Of a DNA stretch of 64,000 nt, positions 1 to 7,293 are shown piece by piece. Position numbers and translations under genes: made by a program. The stretch comes from Trinickia soli (GTDB lineage: Bacteria; Pseudomonadota; Gammaproteobacteria; Burkholderiales; Burkholderiaceae), in the NCBI RefSeq assembly GCF_002879855.1, contig NZ_PNYB01000001.1, forward strand, positions 450,474-514,473, read 5' to 3'. The notes beneath the pieces were generated by a model. The model saw nothing but the letters and a program-made list of their open reading frames with translations, did no database searches and had not been told where the DNA came from. Every line of letters starts with the position of its first letter. The first letter of the stretch is position 1.

Positions 1-41
1 AGCTCGCGCATCGTCATCGTGATCCGTTCTGTCGCAGCCAT
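1..41 (-). CDS. N-terminal fragment of an insertion-sequence transposase (window edge)
   Basis: An ORF opens at an ATG at 41-39 on the minus strand and runs off the left edge. Only 13 complete codons are visible (MAATERITMTMRE). This start resembles ISNCY/IS1202-type transposases, whose N-termini carry an (S/T)MRE motif before a helix-turn-helix. The short direct repeats just upstream, at 95-134, fit an IS end. The family is a guess because so little is visible. Confidence 0.4.
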   Translation of the reverse strand, partial: MAATERITMTMRE

Positions 42-94
42 CGAAGCCCCCAGCACTGGATTTCCAGCGGCCGGTCAGCTTACGATGGATCGAA

Positions 95-134
95 AAGCGG
101 ACATTTCTAAGTAGCCAGAAGCGGACATTACTAA
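95..134 (+). repeat. Two 16-bp direct repeats, probable IS terminal region
   Basis: AAGCGGACATTTCTAA at 95-110 and AAGCGGACATTACTAA at 119-134 differ at one base and repeat with a 24-bp period. Repeated GCGGACATT motifs are common at IS ends. They lie between the transposase start at 41 and the dif-like att site at 152-180, so the IS probably ends near 134-150. Confidence 0.5.
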
Positions 135-162
135 AAAGCTCTAACACCCATAACGTTGATAA

Positions 163-180
163 TTGAGATTATGTCAAATT
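163..180 (+). other. attL core of the filamentous prophage (dif-like)
   Basis: TTGAGATTATGTCAAATT is identical to 9900-9917. With the preceding AACGTTGATAA (152-162) it can be parsed as an 11-bp XerC-like arm ending ATAA, a 6-bp centre TTGAGA and an 11-bp XerD-like arm TTATGTCAAAT. The left arm matches dif poorly outside ATAA, so this is dif-like rather than proven dif. Confidence 0.75.
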
Positions 181-182
181 GC

Positions 183-461
183 CTAGCCAAGCTGCGCCGC
201 GCGATCCATGCAGCCAAGACAGCCCTTCGAACGGCATTCCTTCGACCGACAACAAGCTAAGAAGTCCAGCATTTCGCGCTTCGAGACGCCTGCCACGAGC
301 AGGCGTTTTTTATAGGCAGCAATTCTACGATAGACCTGCCGCCGCCGAGCATCATGAATGCCGCGCCGCGTATTACGAATACACCAATACAGGTTGCGCA
401 CCTCCGCGACCACGCTCGCCAGCTCGTCCGCCGACAAGCGCGGCCGTTCGAATAACTCCAT
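183..461 (-). CDS. Hypothetical phage accessory protein, cysteine-rich C-terminus
   Basis: This is the last gene of the prophage accessory block; its stop is three bases from attL. From the ATG at 461 (MELFERPRL) it encodes 92 aa. It has a basic helical middle (RRRQVYRRIAAYKKRL) and a C-terminus with five cysteines in about 14 residues (CCRSKECRSKGCLGC), which could bind metal. The open frame extends upstream to a TTG at 575, with ATGs at 497/494 and a GTG at 473 that has a GGGGGT nine bases upstream, so the start is uncertain. No family is recognised. It lies downstream of the 156- and 69-codon genes and may share their transcript. Confidence 0.5.
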   Translation of the reverse strand: MELFERPRLSADELASVVAEVRNLYWCIRNTRRGIHDARRRQVYRRIAAYKKRLLVAGVSKREMLDFLACCRSKECRSKGCLGCMDRAAQLG

Positions 462-601
462 CTGAACCACTGTGTAGGCACCCCCGAACACCATCATTGT
501 TAACCGAATGTGTTCAGTAAGTGCGCACACAGAACCGCACGGTTGCACAAAAAGAATTTGAGTGACGCATAACAAAAAAGAATGCTCAGCTCGGCCGAAA
601 A

Positions 602-811
602 CTAACCGTCCGAGAGCCTTCGCTTCGGGTCTACCCCGTGCTTTTTGAGAAGCGTTCTAAGCCGCTGGTTATCGCGATACAACAGCAAAACGCCTATCAC
701 CGTAGCGGCCGGAAAGAACCACCTACCCGAGTAATGAAGAATTGCCCAAGCAGCCGCGGCGCATACGACGCCCGTGGCAAGCAACGCAATCTTGTCGACG
801 ATCCAGTTCAT
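602..811 (-). CDS. Small membrane protein of the prophage accessory block
   Basis: This 69-aa protein has two predicted membrane spans, about residues 5-25 (IALLATGVVCAAAAWAIL) and 31-46 (WFFPAATVIGVLLLY), and a basic cytoplasmic-looking tail (KKHGVDPKRRLSDG). Its ATG overlaps the stop of the upstream gene by 4 bp (ATGA), so the two are translationally coupled. It has a holin-like size and shape but no recognisable family. Filamentous phages do not need lysis, so an immunity, superinfection-exclusion or membrane-partner role is at least as likely. That is inference. Confidence 0.6.
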   Translation of the reverse strand: MNWIVDKIALLATGVVCAAAAWAILHYSGRWFFPAATVIGVLLLYRDNQRLRTLLKKHGVDPKRRLSDG

Positions 812-1275
812 TTCGCCGCCCCAACCTGCCTAGCGCGCATTGCGTACGACATACGATTCGGTAGGTCGACTACCACCTCAGGATGACGCTGAATGAAGAT
901 TTGCATGTCCATCGGCACGATCAGGCCGCGACTCGCCACCCAACGGGCGAAAGCTCGATATCGAGCCGCGGGCGAGTTTCTATACGGGTCGCCACACGCC
1001 TTCACTGCTTCGGTCGCGACAATCAAGCTACCGAGCGTCGCGCCAACATAGTAGGACGCAGCCATCGCCCCAACTGCGCCCAGCTTTTCAAGCGTAGTCG
1101 TAGCGCCCACCAGCTCAGAAACCGTCGCGTCAGGCCCGAGCGCTCTTAACGCACCGAGCATCGTCGTAAATGTTCCAACCGCAGTTTGCAGCGACGAAAA
1201 CAGACTCATCGGCGCATCAAGTCTAAGTGCCCGCATGTTGTCTTGAAACGCCTTCGAAAACGAAACGCAGTCCAT
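808..1275 (-). CDS. Hypothetical accessory protein of the prophage
   Basis: A 155-aa protein starts at the ATG at 1275, which has a good ribosome site (GAGAGGG seven bases upstream); an in-frame TTG precedes it. The middle, about residues 35-90, is rich in Ala, Gly, Leu and Thr and may form one or two amphipathic or membrane segments (AMAASYYVGATLGSLIV). The C-terminal part is basic and soluble-looking. It overlaps the next gene by 4 bp. A perfect GTTAC-GC-GTAAC palindrome lies upstream at 1359-1372, so it may belong to a regulon with the 162-aa protein at 1379-1867. No family recognised. Confidence 0.6.
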   Translation of the reverse strand: MDCVSFSKAFQDNMRALRLDAPMSLFSSLQTAVGTFTTMLGALRALGPDATVSELVGATTTLEKLGAVGAMAASYYVGATLGSLIVATEAVKACGDPYRNSPAARYRAFARWVASRGLIVPMDMQIFIQRHPEVVVDLPNRMSYAMRARQVGAAK

Positions 1276-1358
1276 CAAATGGCCCTCTCAGAACATTGTT
1301 ATAAGTCGCCAAACGGCAGCGAAATCTTACCAGAGCCAGGACATACCGAATTTATTTT

Positions 1359-1372
1359 CGTTACGCGTAACG
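1359..1372. promoter_or_regulatory. GTTAC-NN-GTAAC operator upstream of the accessory genes
   Basis: CGTTACGCGTAACG is a perfect 14-bp palindrome located 84 bp upstream of the 1275 start codon. It matches the three palindromes at 1901-1968. A degenerate second copy (CGTTACGCGTCAA, 1387-1399) overlaps the last codons of the neighbouring gene. Confidence 0.6.
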
Positions 1373-1378
1373 GAATTT

Positions 1379-1867
1379 TCATTTTTCGTTACGCGTCAAA
1401 GCTTGCAGCCTTGCGAAGTCGCCGTCACCCTGCCAACCACACGTCAGGTCATACCACAATCCCAGGGCACCCTCGGCATAACCGCTACGCAACAGCCACT
1501 CGTTGCTACCGACTCCGCACCCCACCGCCGCGTCGACATGACGCCGGATCTCACGCTCAGCTAGCGCCGTAAGCTGCCGATAGGACCACTTCTTTCCGAC
1601 CGGTTCGCGAAACGCTCGGTGCTGCTCAGCCAGCTCACGCCTGACCTGCGCCAACTCTTCGCGCAGGCGATCGTTTTCGAGCACAAGTTCGTCGTAGCCG
1701 TCGATAACAGGCAGACTCATTTTCGTTACCGTAACGGATTCGCCCGACGCCTTCCGTCGAGCACGAAATGCCGCCTGACGTTGCGCATTGGTCATCGCGC
1801 CGACTTTACGTGGACGACCTCGACCGCGCTTTTCCGTTACGTCACTCGATAACGCTAATTTGCTCAT
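1379..1867 (-). CDS. Putative autoregulatory DNA-binding protein with AT-hook-like motif and coiled coil
   Basis: A 162-aa protein starts at the ATG at 1867 with GGGGGG five bases upstream. Residues about 14-21 read RGRGRPRK, an AT-hook-like core. They are followed by a very basic NAQRQAAFRARRKA segment and then a heptad-like coiled coil (about residues 60-85, ENDRLREELAQVRRELAEQ). The layout recalls KfrA-like or other small phage/plasmid DNA-binding proteins, but no family is certain. Three palindromes of the form GTTAC-NN-GTAAC lie in its promoter region (1901-1968), related sites lie inside its own coding sequence (1724-1736, 1835-1845), and one lies just downstream (1359-1372). That pattern suggests autoregulation with spreading or multi-site binding. 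Confidence 0.65.
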   Translation of the reverse strand: MSKLALSSDVTEKRGRGRPRKVGAMTNAQRQAAFRARRKASGESVTVTKMSLPVIDGYDELVLENDRLREELAQVRRELAEQHRAFREPVGKKWSYRQLTALAEREIRRHVDAAVGCGVGSNEWLLRSGYAEGALGLWYDLTCGWQGDGDFARLQALTRNEK

Positions 1868-1900
1868 CGTCGCCCCCCAAAGTTCATAGACGTATTTTAT

Positions 1901-1968
1901 GTTACGAGTAACGAATAATCAAGATTTATCGTTACCCGTAACGCAAATTCATTATCGTTACTCGTAAC
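1901..1968. promoter_or_regulatory. Triple GTTAC-NN-GTAAC operator cluster
   Basis: Three palindromes lie in the gap upstream of the 162-aa gene: GTTACGAGTAAC (1901-1912), CGTTACCCGTAACG (1930-1943) and GTTACTCGTAAC (1957-1968). Centre-to-centre spacings are 30 and 26 bp. The region is much more AT-rich than its surroundings and must contain the promoter of the 1379-1867 gene. Confidence 0.7.
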
Positions 1969-2012
1969 AGTAAATAGACGGCACTCGAGTAGATGGAACC
2001 ACTCGAGCACCA

Positions 2013-3380
2013 CTAAATCCGACGCACCTGCAACAGCAGCAAAATCTCCGTCTCACGCTTCGAACCCGAGTGCGCAGCCATCCACCTAGGAAGGAACGAC
2101 AGCCCCGACGTCGCTCGCGTACTCTCGTCCTGGCGCAAGCCGCCCACCAGCAAGACATCGCCGTCCGACAAACCGAACGAGCTTTCGACCTTGCGGGTCT
2201 GCTTCGTCGGGCTATTGTTGACGCCCGTCGTCGTATTCACGAATGAGGAGATCTCCTCGACAAGATGCAGGTCGATCACGTCTCGCTTGACAGTAGGCTT
2301 GACCTGGAAAATCACGCCCGCATCCTGATACTGGACACTCTGCACAGGTGCGCCGCCCGAACTCGGATACGACACCGAACCAACCACCGGCACCGACTCG
2401 CCAACGTTCAGCCTGGCCGACTGGCCCGACTCGACACGCAGATTCGGGGACGTGAGGACCTTGAAGCGAGAATCGCTGTTGAACGCCGACAGCGCAGCCC
2501 GCAAACCGCCCGCAGACAGCCTGATGGCGTTATCACCAGCGCCCACACTGCCGACGTTCAAAGAAGCCCCCACGCGCCCGCCCAGCAGGCTCAAAGCAAG
2601 CTCGAATGCCGTATTGTTCTGACCGGTATCCGTCACCTCATACACCCACGCTCGTACGGAAACGTCACCAATCGGCGTATCGATTTGCGGCAATAGCCGC
2701 TTGAGCAGTTCGACATCGCTCGACTTGCCCACGTACACCAGCTCGTCGGCCGACTGATCCACCATCGCCGCAGCAGACGACGGAGGCACATCGTGAGACT
2801 CTTTCGCACCCTCGGACGCAGCCACCGCGCGATTCTGCGTGAACCGACCGTCCGACACGATGGGCGCGAGCAGCCGAGACAGATAATCGGCATCGCGATA
2901 CATCGGCGCATAGACAAACGTCTCACGGTCCGCCGCAGCACGGTCAGCCTTTGACACGTAGGCCACACCGTCACGCAACGTCACCTGAAAGCCGAGCGAA
3001 TGCAGGAAGTCATCAACCACCGCGCCCAAATCGCCATGCGAGCGGTCAAAGCGAAACGACACCGGCCGATCGTCCGCCAACACATCCGGCGACAGCACAT
3101 ACGGCGTGTTGAGCACGTCCCCATAGATCAAGTCAACCACTTGCGCGACCGGAACGAAACGCAGATCGATCCGCGACCCAACCGGACGCGGTAACGGCGC
3201 AAGCGGCAACGACGACCGAGGACCGGACGCCCCGACCGCGATCGAGGCAGGCAACGGTGGAAGCGGCGGAACGACGCCCAGCTCGTCACCGAAAGCCGCA
3301 GCAGGATCAACCCAGGCCAACAGCAACGCACCAGCAGCCACATAGACCACACCAGTAAGCAGCGCACGCAACGAAATCAT
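2013..3380 (-). CDS. Outer-membrane secretin of the filamentous phage (pIV-like)
   Basis: This 455-aa protein would form the multimeric outer-membrane channel for phage extrusion. It starts at the ATG at 3380, overlapping the Zot stop by 4 bp (ATGA), and has a signal peptide (MISLRALLTGVVYVAAGALLLA...AAA). Periplasmic N-domains cover about residues 50-230. The C-terminal secretin core, about 260-450, carries the signature regions (VLTSPNLRVESGQSARLNVG; VPVVGSVSYPSSGG; then a VKRDVIDLHLVEEISSF-type strand and LLVGGLRQDE). Length and gene position after zot match inoviral pIV/GspD-type secretins. Many inoviruses borrow a host secretin; this one brings its own. Confidence 0.92.
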   Translation of the reverse strand: MISLRALLTGVVYVAAGALLLAWVDPAAAFGDELGVVPPLPPLPASIAVGASGPRSSLPLAPLPRPVGSRIDLRFVPVAQVVDLIYGDVLNTPYVLSPDVLADDRPVSFRFDRSHGDLGAVVDDFLHSLGFQVTLRDGVAYVSKADRAAADRETFVYAPMYRDADYLSRLLAPIVSDGRFTQNRAVAASEGAKESHDVPPSSAAAMVDQSADELVYVGKSSDVELLKRLLPQIDTPIGDVSVRAWVYEVTDTGQNNTAFELALSLLGGRVGASLNVGSVGAGDNAIRLSAGGLRAALSAFNSDSRFKVLTSPNLRVESGQSARLNVGESVPVVGSVSYPSSGGAPVQSVQYQDAGVIFQVKPTVKRDVIDLHLVEEISSFVNTTTGVNNSPTKQTRKVESSFGLSDGDVLLVGGLRQDESTRATSGLSFLPRWMAAHSGSKRETEILLLLQVRRI

Positions 3381-4501
3381 TTCAACACCCCCGGCACACC
3401 CATAGCAGCCGCACCCCGCCCAGGCAACGACCCCGACCACACCGCCACGCGCTTACCGTCAACCTCGCCCGCCCGCTCAATCCCAGAACCGACAAACCCG
3501 GCCGGCGACTGGACACGAAGCCGCCCCGACTCGTCCGCCACCACCACCCAATACTGACCATTGGCAGCAAACGAGCCGACCACGCGCCACTGTTCAGACA
3601 TGCCGGGAGAACGAGGAACGGCAGCCGCAGCACCAGACGCCGGCGCCGCACCCGAAGCCGCCCCAGCGCCCGACGCGTGGCCACCCGAATCCGACGACGC
3701 ATGCGCGCCGTGCTTAAGCATGCCGCCGTGGAAAAAGCGCACAACGAAGAAGATCGCCGACCCGCCGACGACGAGCACAACCACCGCCAACACCCAAAAC
3801 AGAGGACGCGCGAATAAATTTTGCCGCTTGTCGACAACCGCCTCTTTACCCGAACCGCCACCCGACGCAGCGTAAGACTTGTACAGCGGAAAAATCTCTG
3901 ACTTGTACTTGCGCACGAACGTACCGACGCGGTTCGCTTTCGTCAGCCGCGCCGTCTCGTACATCTCGACGCGATAGCCCTTCGAAACACCGATCGACTT
4001 GAGCTTTACCATCCGAAACGAAAGCTCGATTACATCGCGAATAGAACGGTTAAGCCCACTTACAGCTTGAATCATCAACACAACGTCGCAGGCCACGCCA
4101 GTGTGCTCATGCACGAAGTGTCTATGCATGCGAAAAAACGCCATGTGCTCCCCAGGCAGCGCACCACGATCCGGCCATATCTTCCAAGCCTCATCGACGA
4201 CCAACAGGTCGCCCGGCTGAACGAAACCGGGTTCGACCTTCGCGCCATCACTGTGCTCGAGTTCAACCGGAAAAAACCGAGGCTGCTTAATGTCGTCAGT
4301 GCGCACGTACACGACCTTTCCCAACCCATCGACACCCAACCCGCGCTTCTTAACCAAGTGCGCGTGAATACGTTCCTCACTGATGCCGTCGATATTCGTC
4401 ACGACCCGACGACCAGCCGCCACAGCATCGAGCAACGGCCCCGACACGACCTCATACGACTTGCCCGACCCCATCACGCCAAAATACGCAGTCACGGCCA
4501 T
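3377..4501 (-). CDS. Zonular occludens toxin-domain protein, phage assembly ATPase (pI)
   Basis: This 374-aa inner-membrane morphogenesis ATPase drives extrusion of the phage filament. The Walker A motif is GVMGSGKS at residues 8-15. A Walker B-like LLVVDEAW follows near residue 115. A single membrane span (FWVLAVVVLVVGGSAIFFVV, about 230-250) separates the cytoplasmic ATPase from a periplasmic Ala/Gly/Ser-rich tail that would contact the secretin encoded next. An in-frame TTG at 4513 exists, but the ATG at 4501 gives the normal N-terminus (MAVTAYFG). Despite the domain name there is no reason to call it a toxin here. Confidence 0.92.
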   Translation of the reverse strand: MAVTAYFGVMGSGKSYEVVSGPLLDAVAAGRRVVTNIDGISEERIHAHLVKKRGLGVDGLGKVVYVRTDDIKQPRFFPVELEHSDGAKVEPGFVQPGDLLVVDEAWKIWPDRGALPGEHMAFFRMHRHFVHEHTGVACDVVLMIQAVSGLNRSIRDVIELSFRMVKLKSIGVSKGYRVEMYETARLTKANRVGTFVRKYKSEIFPLYKSYAASGGGSGKEAVVDKRQNLFARPLFWVLAVVVLVVGGSAIFFVVRFFHGGMLKHGAHASSDSGGHASGAGAASGAAPASGAAAAVPRSPGMSEQWRVVGSFAANGQYWVVVADESGRLRVQSPAGFVGSGIERAGEVDGKRVAVWSGSLPGRGAAAMGVPGVLK

Positions 4502-4505
4502 CGCG

Positions 4506-4799
4506 TCACCCAATCAACGGAATGCGACGGATGATGAACCGACACACCCACGCAGAGACAATCAGCGGCGCACCGTAGCTGAACGCGAACAGGTCAAGCC
4601 AATACCAAATATCCGCACCAATGCCGCCAAACGCCGCCGACAATTGCGCAGCCCCCGGCAACACGCCCGCCGACTGCAACACACCGATGAATTCGACCGT
4701 CACGAAGTACAACGCGAAATACAGCACGAACTTAACGATGATGGACCGGAGAACGAACCCGAGAACGACATTCAGCGCGCTGAGCAAAATACCGAACAT
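4506..4799 (-). CDS. Minor virion protein, DUF2523/pVI-like
   Basis: This 97-aa, very hydrophobic protein has three likely membrane segments: residues 2-20, 25-45 and 65-90. It sits between the adsorption protein and zot, which is the place of gene VI in Ff-type phages, and its character fits the DUF2523 family found there. pVI caps the virion end together with the adsorption protein and remains in the inner membrane before assembly. The stop is just upstream of the zot start. Confidence 0.8.
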   Translation of the reverse strand: MFGILLSALNVVLGFVLRSIIVKFVLYFALYFVTVEFIGVLQSAGVLPGAAQLSAAFGGIGADIWYWLDLFAFSYGAPLIVSAWVCRFIIRRIPLIG

Positions 4800-4810
4800 G
4801 ACAACACCCC

Positions 4811-4936
4811 CTAGTCAATCGAAGACGCCATAACCACACAGACCACGGCGATCAGCAGCGCAAGCAACGCCGCACCACCAAGCAACTCGAAAAACCACCG
4901 CCACTCATCAACGATGTCGACAAACGAAACGAACAC
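4811..4936 (-). CDS. Tiny single-span membrane protein, candidate minor coat protein
   Basis: A 41-aa ORF fills the gap between the adsorption and pVI-like genes. The GTG at 4936 has AAGGGG eight bases upstream. The product has a short polar, Trp-containing N-terminus (residues 1-17) and one long hydrophobic span at about 18-37 (LLGGAALLALLIAVVCVVMA). Size and topology match the minor coat proteins pVII/pIX of filamentous phages, but the position, next to pVI, is not the Ff position. The function is therefore an inference. Confidence 0.55.
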   Translation of the reverse strand: MFVSFVDIVDEWRWFFELLGGAALLALLIAVVCVVMASSID

Positions 4937-4948
4937 GACACGAACCCC

Positions 4949-6322
4949 TTACGCAGCAAGCACGATAAACAACGCGACGAGCGAATACACAAGCAACATC
5001 GCGCCGTGAAGCTCCGGCCGCACCTTCTCAGCCAGATCACAATGCGCAGTCGTACTTAGGCTCTTGTCGAAAAACGGGATAACGAGCGGCGAGCAGACCG
5101 CACCATGCGCCGGAACCGAAAACGATCGAAGATCCGGCATTAGGTTAAGAAGCGGCGCAAGGATTTGCGCAGCCGTGGGCGTGGACTCAAGCGACGGCAG
5201 CCCAACGCCAGGGTCCGGGCCAAGATTGACCTCAGCCCCACTCCCAGGATTCGTCGCAGCAGGCACTGCCGAGGCACCTGTACCAGTGCTCGCACCAGTC
5301 GTCCCGAACGGCGCAGACGAGCTAGTCCCGCTCAACGTGCCCGCGCCAGACGTGAAACTCCCCACAGTCGGCGCAGAGCCGCCCAACTCAGTCTCTATAG
5401 TCCCCGCTTGCGACGGCAAAATCGGCGCATTCACCGGATACGGCAACCCGTTGTAACCGGACCCTTGCGCAGCGTCGAGCCACAACGCATTCACGGTGTC
5501 GGCCAGCATCACAGGATTCAGCGTATCCGCCGCATCACTACTAGACGTACCAGCGGCCGCAGAAGTCGGTGAACCTGTCACCGGAGGCGGAGGAGGCGGA
5601 GGCACATACGACATACAAGCCGTATCGTCCAGCATGCCAGACGAACACGCAGTCCCAGACCAAGGCGCAGCAGCCAAGCCAGGCCCGACGCTCGACGAAG
5701 TAACCATACTCCCGCTCGTCTTATCGAGCAGATTGAACGAACACGAAGAGCTCGTCGAACCCTGCAAAGTACATTTATCAAAAACCCAGGTATAACCGGC
5801 TCCGGACGCATTCTGATGCTGAGCGTAAGCCTGAGCCGCCGCATCAGCAGTACTACCACACACACTGTAGACACACCACGCCGCACCGCCATCAGTAAGC
5901 GCCGGAAAAGGATCGGCCGAACTTGAAGACTTTTGCGTCGTAACAGTGCCATCCGAATTGATTTTCCACGCCGTCAACGTGTCATTGCCTAACGTCGTCG
6001 GCACACCCGCCAACAACGCACCAAGCCCCGCACTGGTAGCCACCGCAACCCACGGCACCGCACTGACAGCCGACCCAGCAGCAGCAGCAAGACTCGACGC
6101 AAAACCGGCCGCCGTCGCGCCAATCGCGGCCACAGTCGCAGCGATGCGAGGATCATTCGCAACGAACCCTTCCGCCGCCGCCGCCGCACCCACCAACGCC
6201 GAGATAGCGGGCATCATCCCTGGCGCTCCCGACGTTTGCGCATACGCCACTTCGTGCGGGGCCGTATACACGACGCCGTACAACAACACAGCCGCCGACA
6301 AGATCACCGATCGCAGCTTCAT
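4949..6322 (-). CDS. Phage adsorption/attachment protein (pIII-like)
   Basis: A 457-aa exported protein has a signal peptide (MKLRSVILSAAVLLYGVVYTA...AYA). Residues 30-110 are Ala-rich. A central domain of about 110-240 contains several Cys pairs, followed by PPPPPPP and Ser/Thr/Gly/Ala-rich linkers at about 240-370. A conserved-looking C-terminus with two Cys (AVCSPLVIPFFDKS...HCDLAEK) leads to a terminal membrane anchor (MLLVYSLVALFIVLAA). This is the arrangement of inoviral pIII and of TspB-type proteins: receptor-binding N-domains, flexible linkers and a membrane-anchored virion domain. It lies in the correct place between the coat gene and pVI. Host receptor specificity cannot be read. 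Confidence 0.85.
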   Translation of the reverse strand: MKLRSVILSAAVLLYGVVYTAPHEVAYAQTSGAPGMMPAISALVGAAAAAEGFVANDPRIAATVAAIGATAAGFASSLAAAAGSAVSAVPWVAVATSAGLGALLAGVPTTLGNDTLTAWKINSDGTVTTQKSSSSADPFPALTDGGAAWCVYSVCGSTADAAAQAYAQHQNASGAGYTWVFDKCTLQGSTSSSCSFNLLDKTSGSMVTSSSVGPGLAAAPWSGTACSSGMLDDTACMSYVPPPPPPPVTGSPTSAAAGTSSSDAADTLNPVMLADTVNALWLDAAQGSGYNGLPYPVNAPILPSQAGTIETELGGSAPTVGSFTSGAGTLSGTSSSAPFGTTGASTGTGASAVPAATNPGSGAEVNLGPDPGVGLPSLESTPTAAQILAPLLNLMPDLRSFSVPAHGAVCSPLVIPFFDKSLSTTAHCDLAEKVRPELHGAMLLVYSLVALFIVLAA

Positions 6323-6325
6323 CTC

Positions 6326-6412
6326 CTAGCCCCCAAAGCCAGAAATCACCGCCCAGGCACACAGCATCCCCCACGCGAAACACGCGAGATACCACGCACT
6401 ATTCACGTCCAT
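6326..6412 (-). CDS. Tiny hydrophobic ORF between coat terminator and adsorption gene
   Basis: A 28-aa ORF starts at an ATG (6412) and ends 3 bases before the adsorption-protein start. The product is almost entirely hydrophobic (WYLACFAWGMLCAWAVISGF), resembling a small coat protein. The ribosome site is weak. Translational coupling to the adsorption gene is plausible because its stop sits on that gene's ribosome-binding region. Coding status is uncertain because of its size. Confidence 0.4.
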   Translation of the reverse strand: MDVNSAWYLACFAWGMLCAWAVISGFGG

Positions 6413-6424
6413 AATCACGACCCA

Positions 6425-6454
6425 ACAAAAAGGGGCGAGCCACAAGCCCGCCCC
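6425..6454 (-). terminator. Rho-independent terminator after the major coat gene
   Basis: On the minus strand GGGGCGGGC-TTGTG-GCTCGCCCC forms a 9-bp stem (one G-U pair) followed by TTTTTGTTG. Ff-type phages also place a strong terminator directly after gene VIII, allowing high coat expression and low readthrough into gene III. Confidence 0.85.
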
Positions 6455-6477
6455 AGTTCAAAAAGCCGCAGAGGCGC

Positions 6478-6726
6478 TTATGCAGCTTTGATACGCGCGA
6501 TCACGATCTTCGCCGCCGACACCACCACGTACACCGCCGCGATCGAGCCAGCAATCGCCAAAACAGCGGTCGTCACCGTCGAAAAATCCACAGCGGTCGT
6601 GAGCGGCGTTAGATCCACCCCCGTCGCATTCGCGAACGACGAAGCGACCGCAGCCGAACCACCCACGGCCGTAACGACCGCCAACCGCTTTGCACCCTTG
6701 AAACGAGCCTTGATCAGACCGAACAT
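6478..6726 (-). CDS. Major coat protein (pVIII-like)
   Basis: This 82-aa precursor starts at the ATG at 6726 (GGAG eight bases upstream); an in-frame GTG lies three codons earlier. It has a long basic signal peptide (MFGLIKARFKGAKRLAVVTA) with likely cleavage after SSFANA, around residue 34. The mature protein of about 48 aa has an acidic/Thr-rich N-terminus, a membrane span (VLAIAGSIAAVYVVVSA) and a short basic C-terminus (KIVIARIKAA) that would face the ssDNA. This is the classic inovirus coat architecture. A terminator follows directly. Confidence 0.88.
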   Translation of the reverse strand: MFGLIKARFKGAKRLAVVTAVGGSAAVASSFANATGVDLTPLTTAVDFSTVTTAVLAIAGSIAAVYVVVSAAKIVIARIKAA

Positions 6727-6790
6727 ACACAGCACTCCTAACGTTAAACACCACCATCAAACCGGGAAGCGCCCGGCCACGCACAGCAAC

Positions 6791-7081
6791 CTAAGCGCGG
6801 CGGATCATGTCGAGCACCACGCCGCAACACCTAGAGACCACGTACAGCGACATCACCCCCAAAAACGCAACGCTCCAGAAGCCCGCCGCTTGCGTATAGT
6901 CAAACGCATCGGCCGACGTGCTATCGACCAACGCCAAATGCAAAACCCCCAACGCGCCAGGCGTGCCATCCGTCGCCGTGCAGATCACCCCACGCCCCGA
7001 CGCGCTAATCGCTCCAACTCCCGACGCCGGAGCGTCCGACATGCACACCGCTACATCGATGCCCGTACTCACCCCGGCCAC
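6791..7081 (-). CDS. Small membrane protein of the phage
   Basis: This 96-aa protein has one clear membrane span near the C-terminus (FWSVAFLGVMSLYVVSRCCG, about 67-86) and a Gly/Ala/Ser-rich N-terminal part with two cysteines. The start is a GTG at 7081; a GTG three codons later is an alternative. It lies between a small soluble ORF and the coat gene, the region where Ff phages encode pVII and pIX. A structural or assembly role is plausible but unproven. Confidence 0.6.
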   Translation of the reverse strand: MAGVSTGIDVAVCMSDAPASGVGAISASGRGVICTATDGTPGALGVLHLALVDSTSADAFDYTQAAGFWSVAFLGVMSLYVVSRCCGVVLDMIRRA

Positions 7082-7084
7082 CCC

Positions 7085-7291
7085 CTAATGCAACGACCGG
7101 TCAACAAACACCAGCCGCACCACGTCAAACGCCCCGTCGCAATGGTCAAGACCCGCTTGGCAGGCCTCCTCCGCGTCCCCGAACCCGCCAGCTTCACGGA
7201 GCCGGGGCGTAAAGCCTACGTCGCCATCGCGCGGGCAAAGGAACTCGCCACTAGCCAACTCCTGCACCACGTAGACATGTGCCCCGTCCAT
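7085..7291 (-). CDS. Hypothetical small phage protein
   Basis: A 68-aa acidic soluble ORF whose ATG lies two bases after the stop of the ssDNA-binding-like gene, so it is in the same operon. No motif is recognised. It contains an acidic helix (GDAEEACQAGLDHCDGAF). Small ORFs of this size after the ssDNA-binding gene are usual in Burkholderia/Ralstonia inoviruses. Confidence 0.55.
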   Translation of the reverse strand: MDGAHVYVVQELASGEFLCPRDGDVGFTPRLREAGGFGDAEEACQAGLDHCDGAFDVVRLVFVDRSLH

Positions 7292-7293
7292 GA

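Noticed and set aside
3377..4501. Zot-domain protein as an enterotoxin
   Set aside because: The domain here is the phage assembly ATPase with Walker A and a single membrane span, in the normal gene order. Nothing in it supports a toxin activity.
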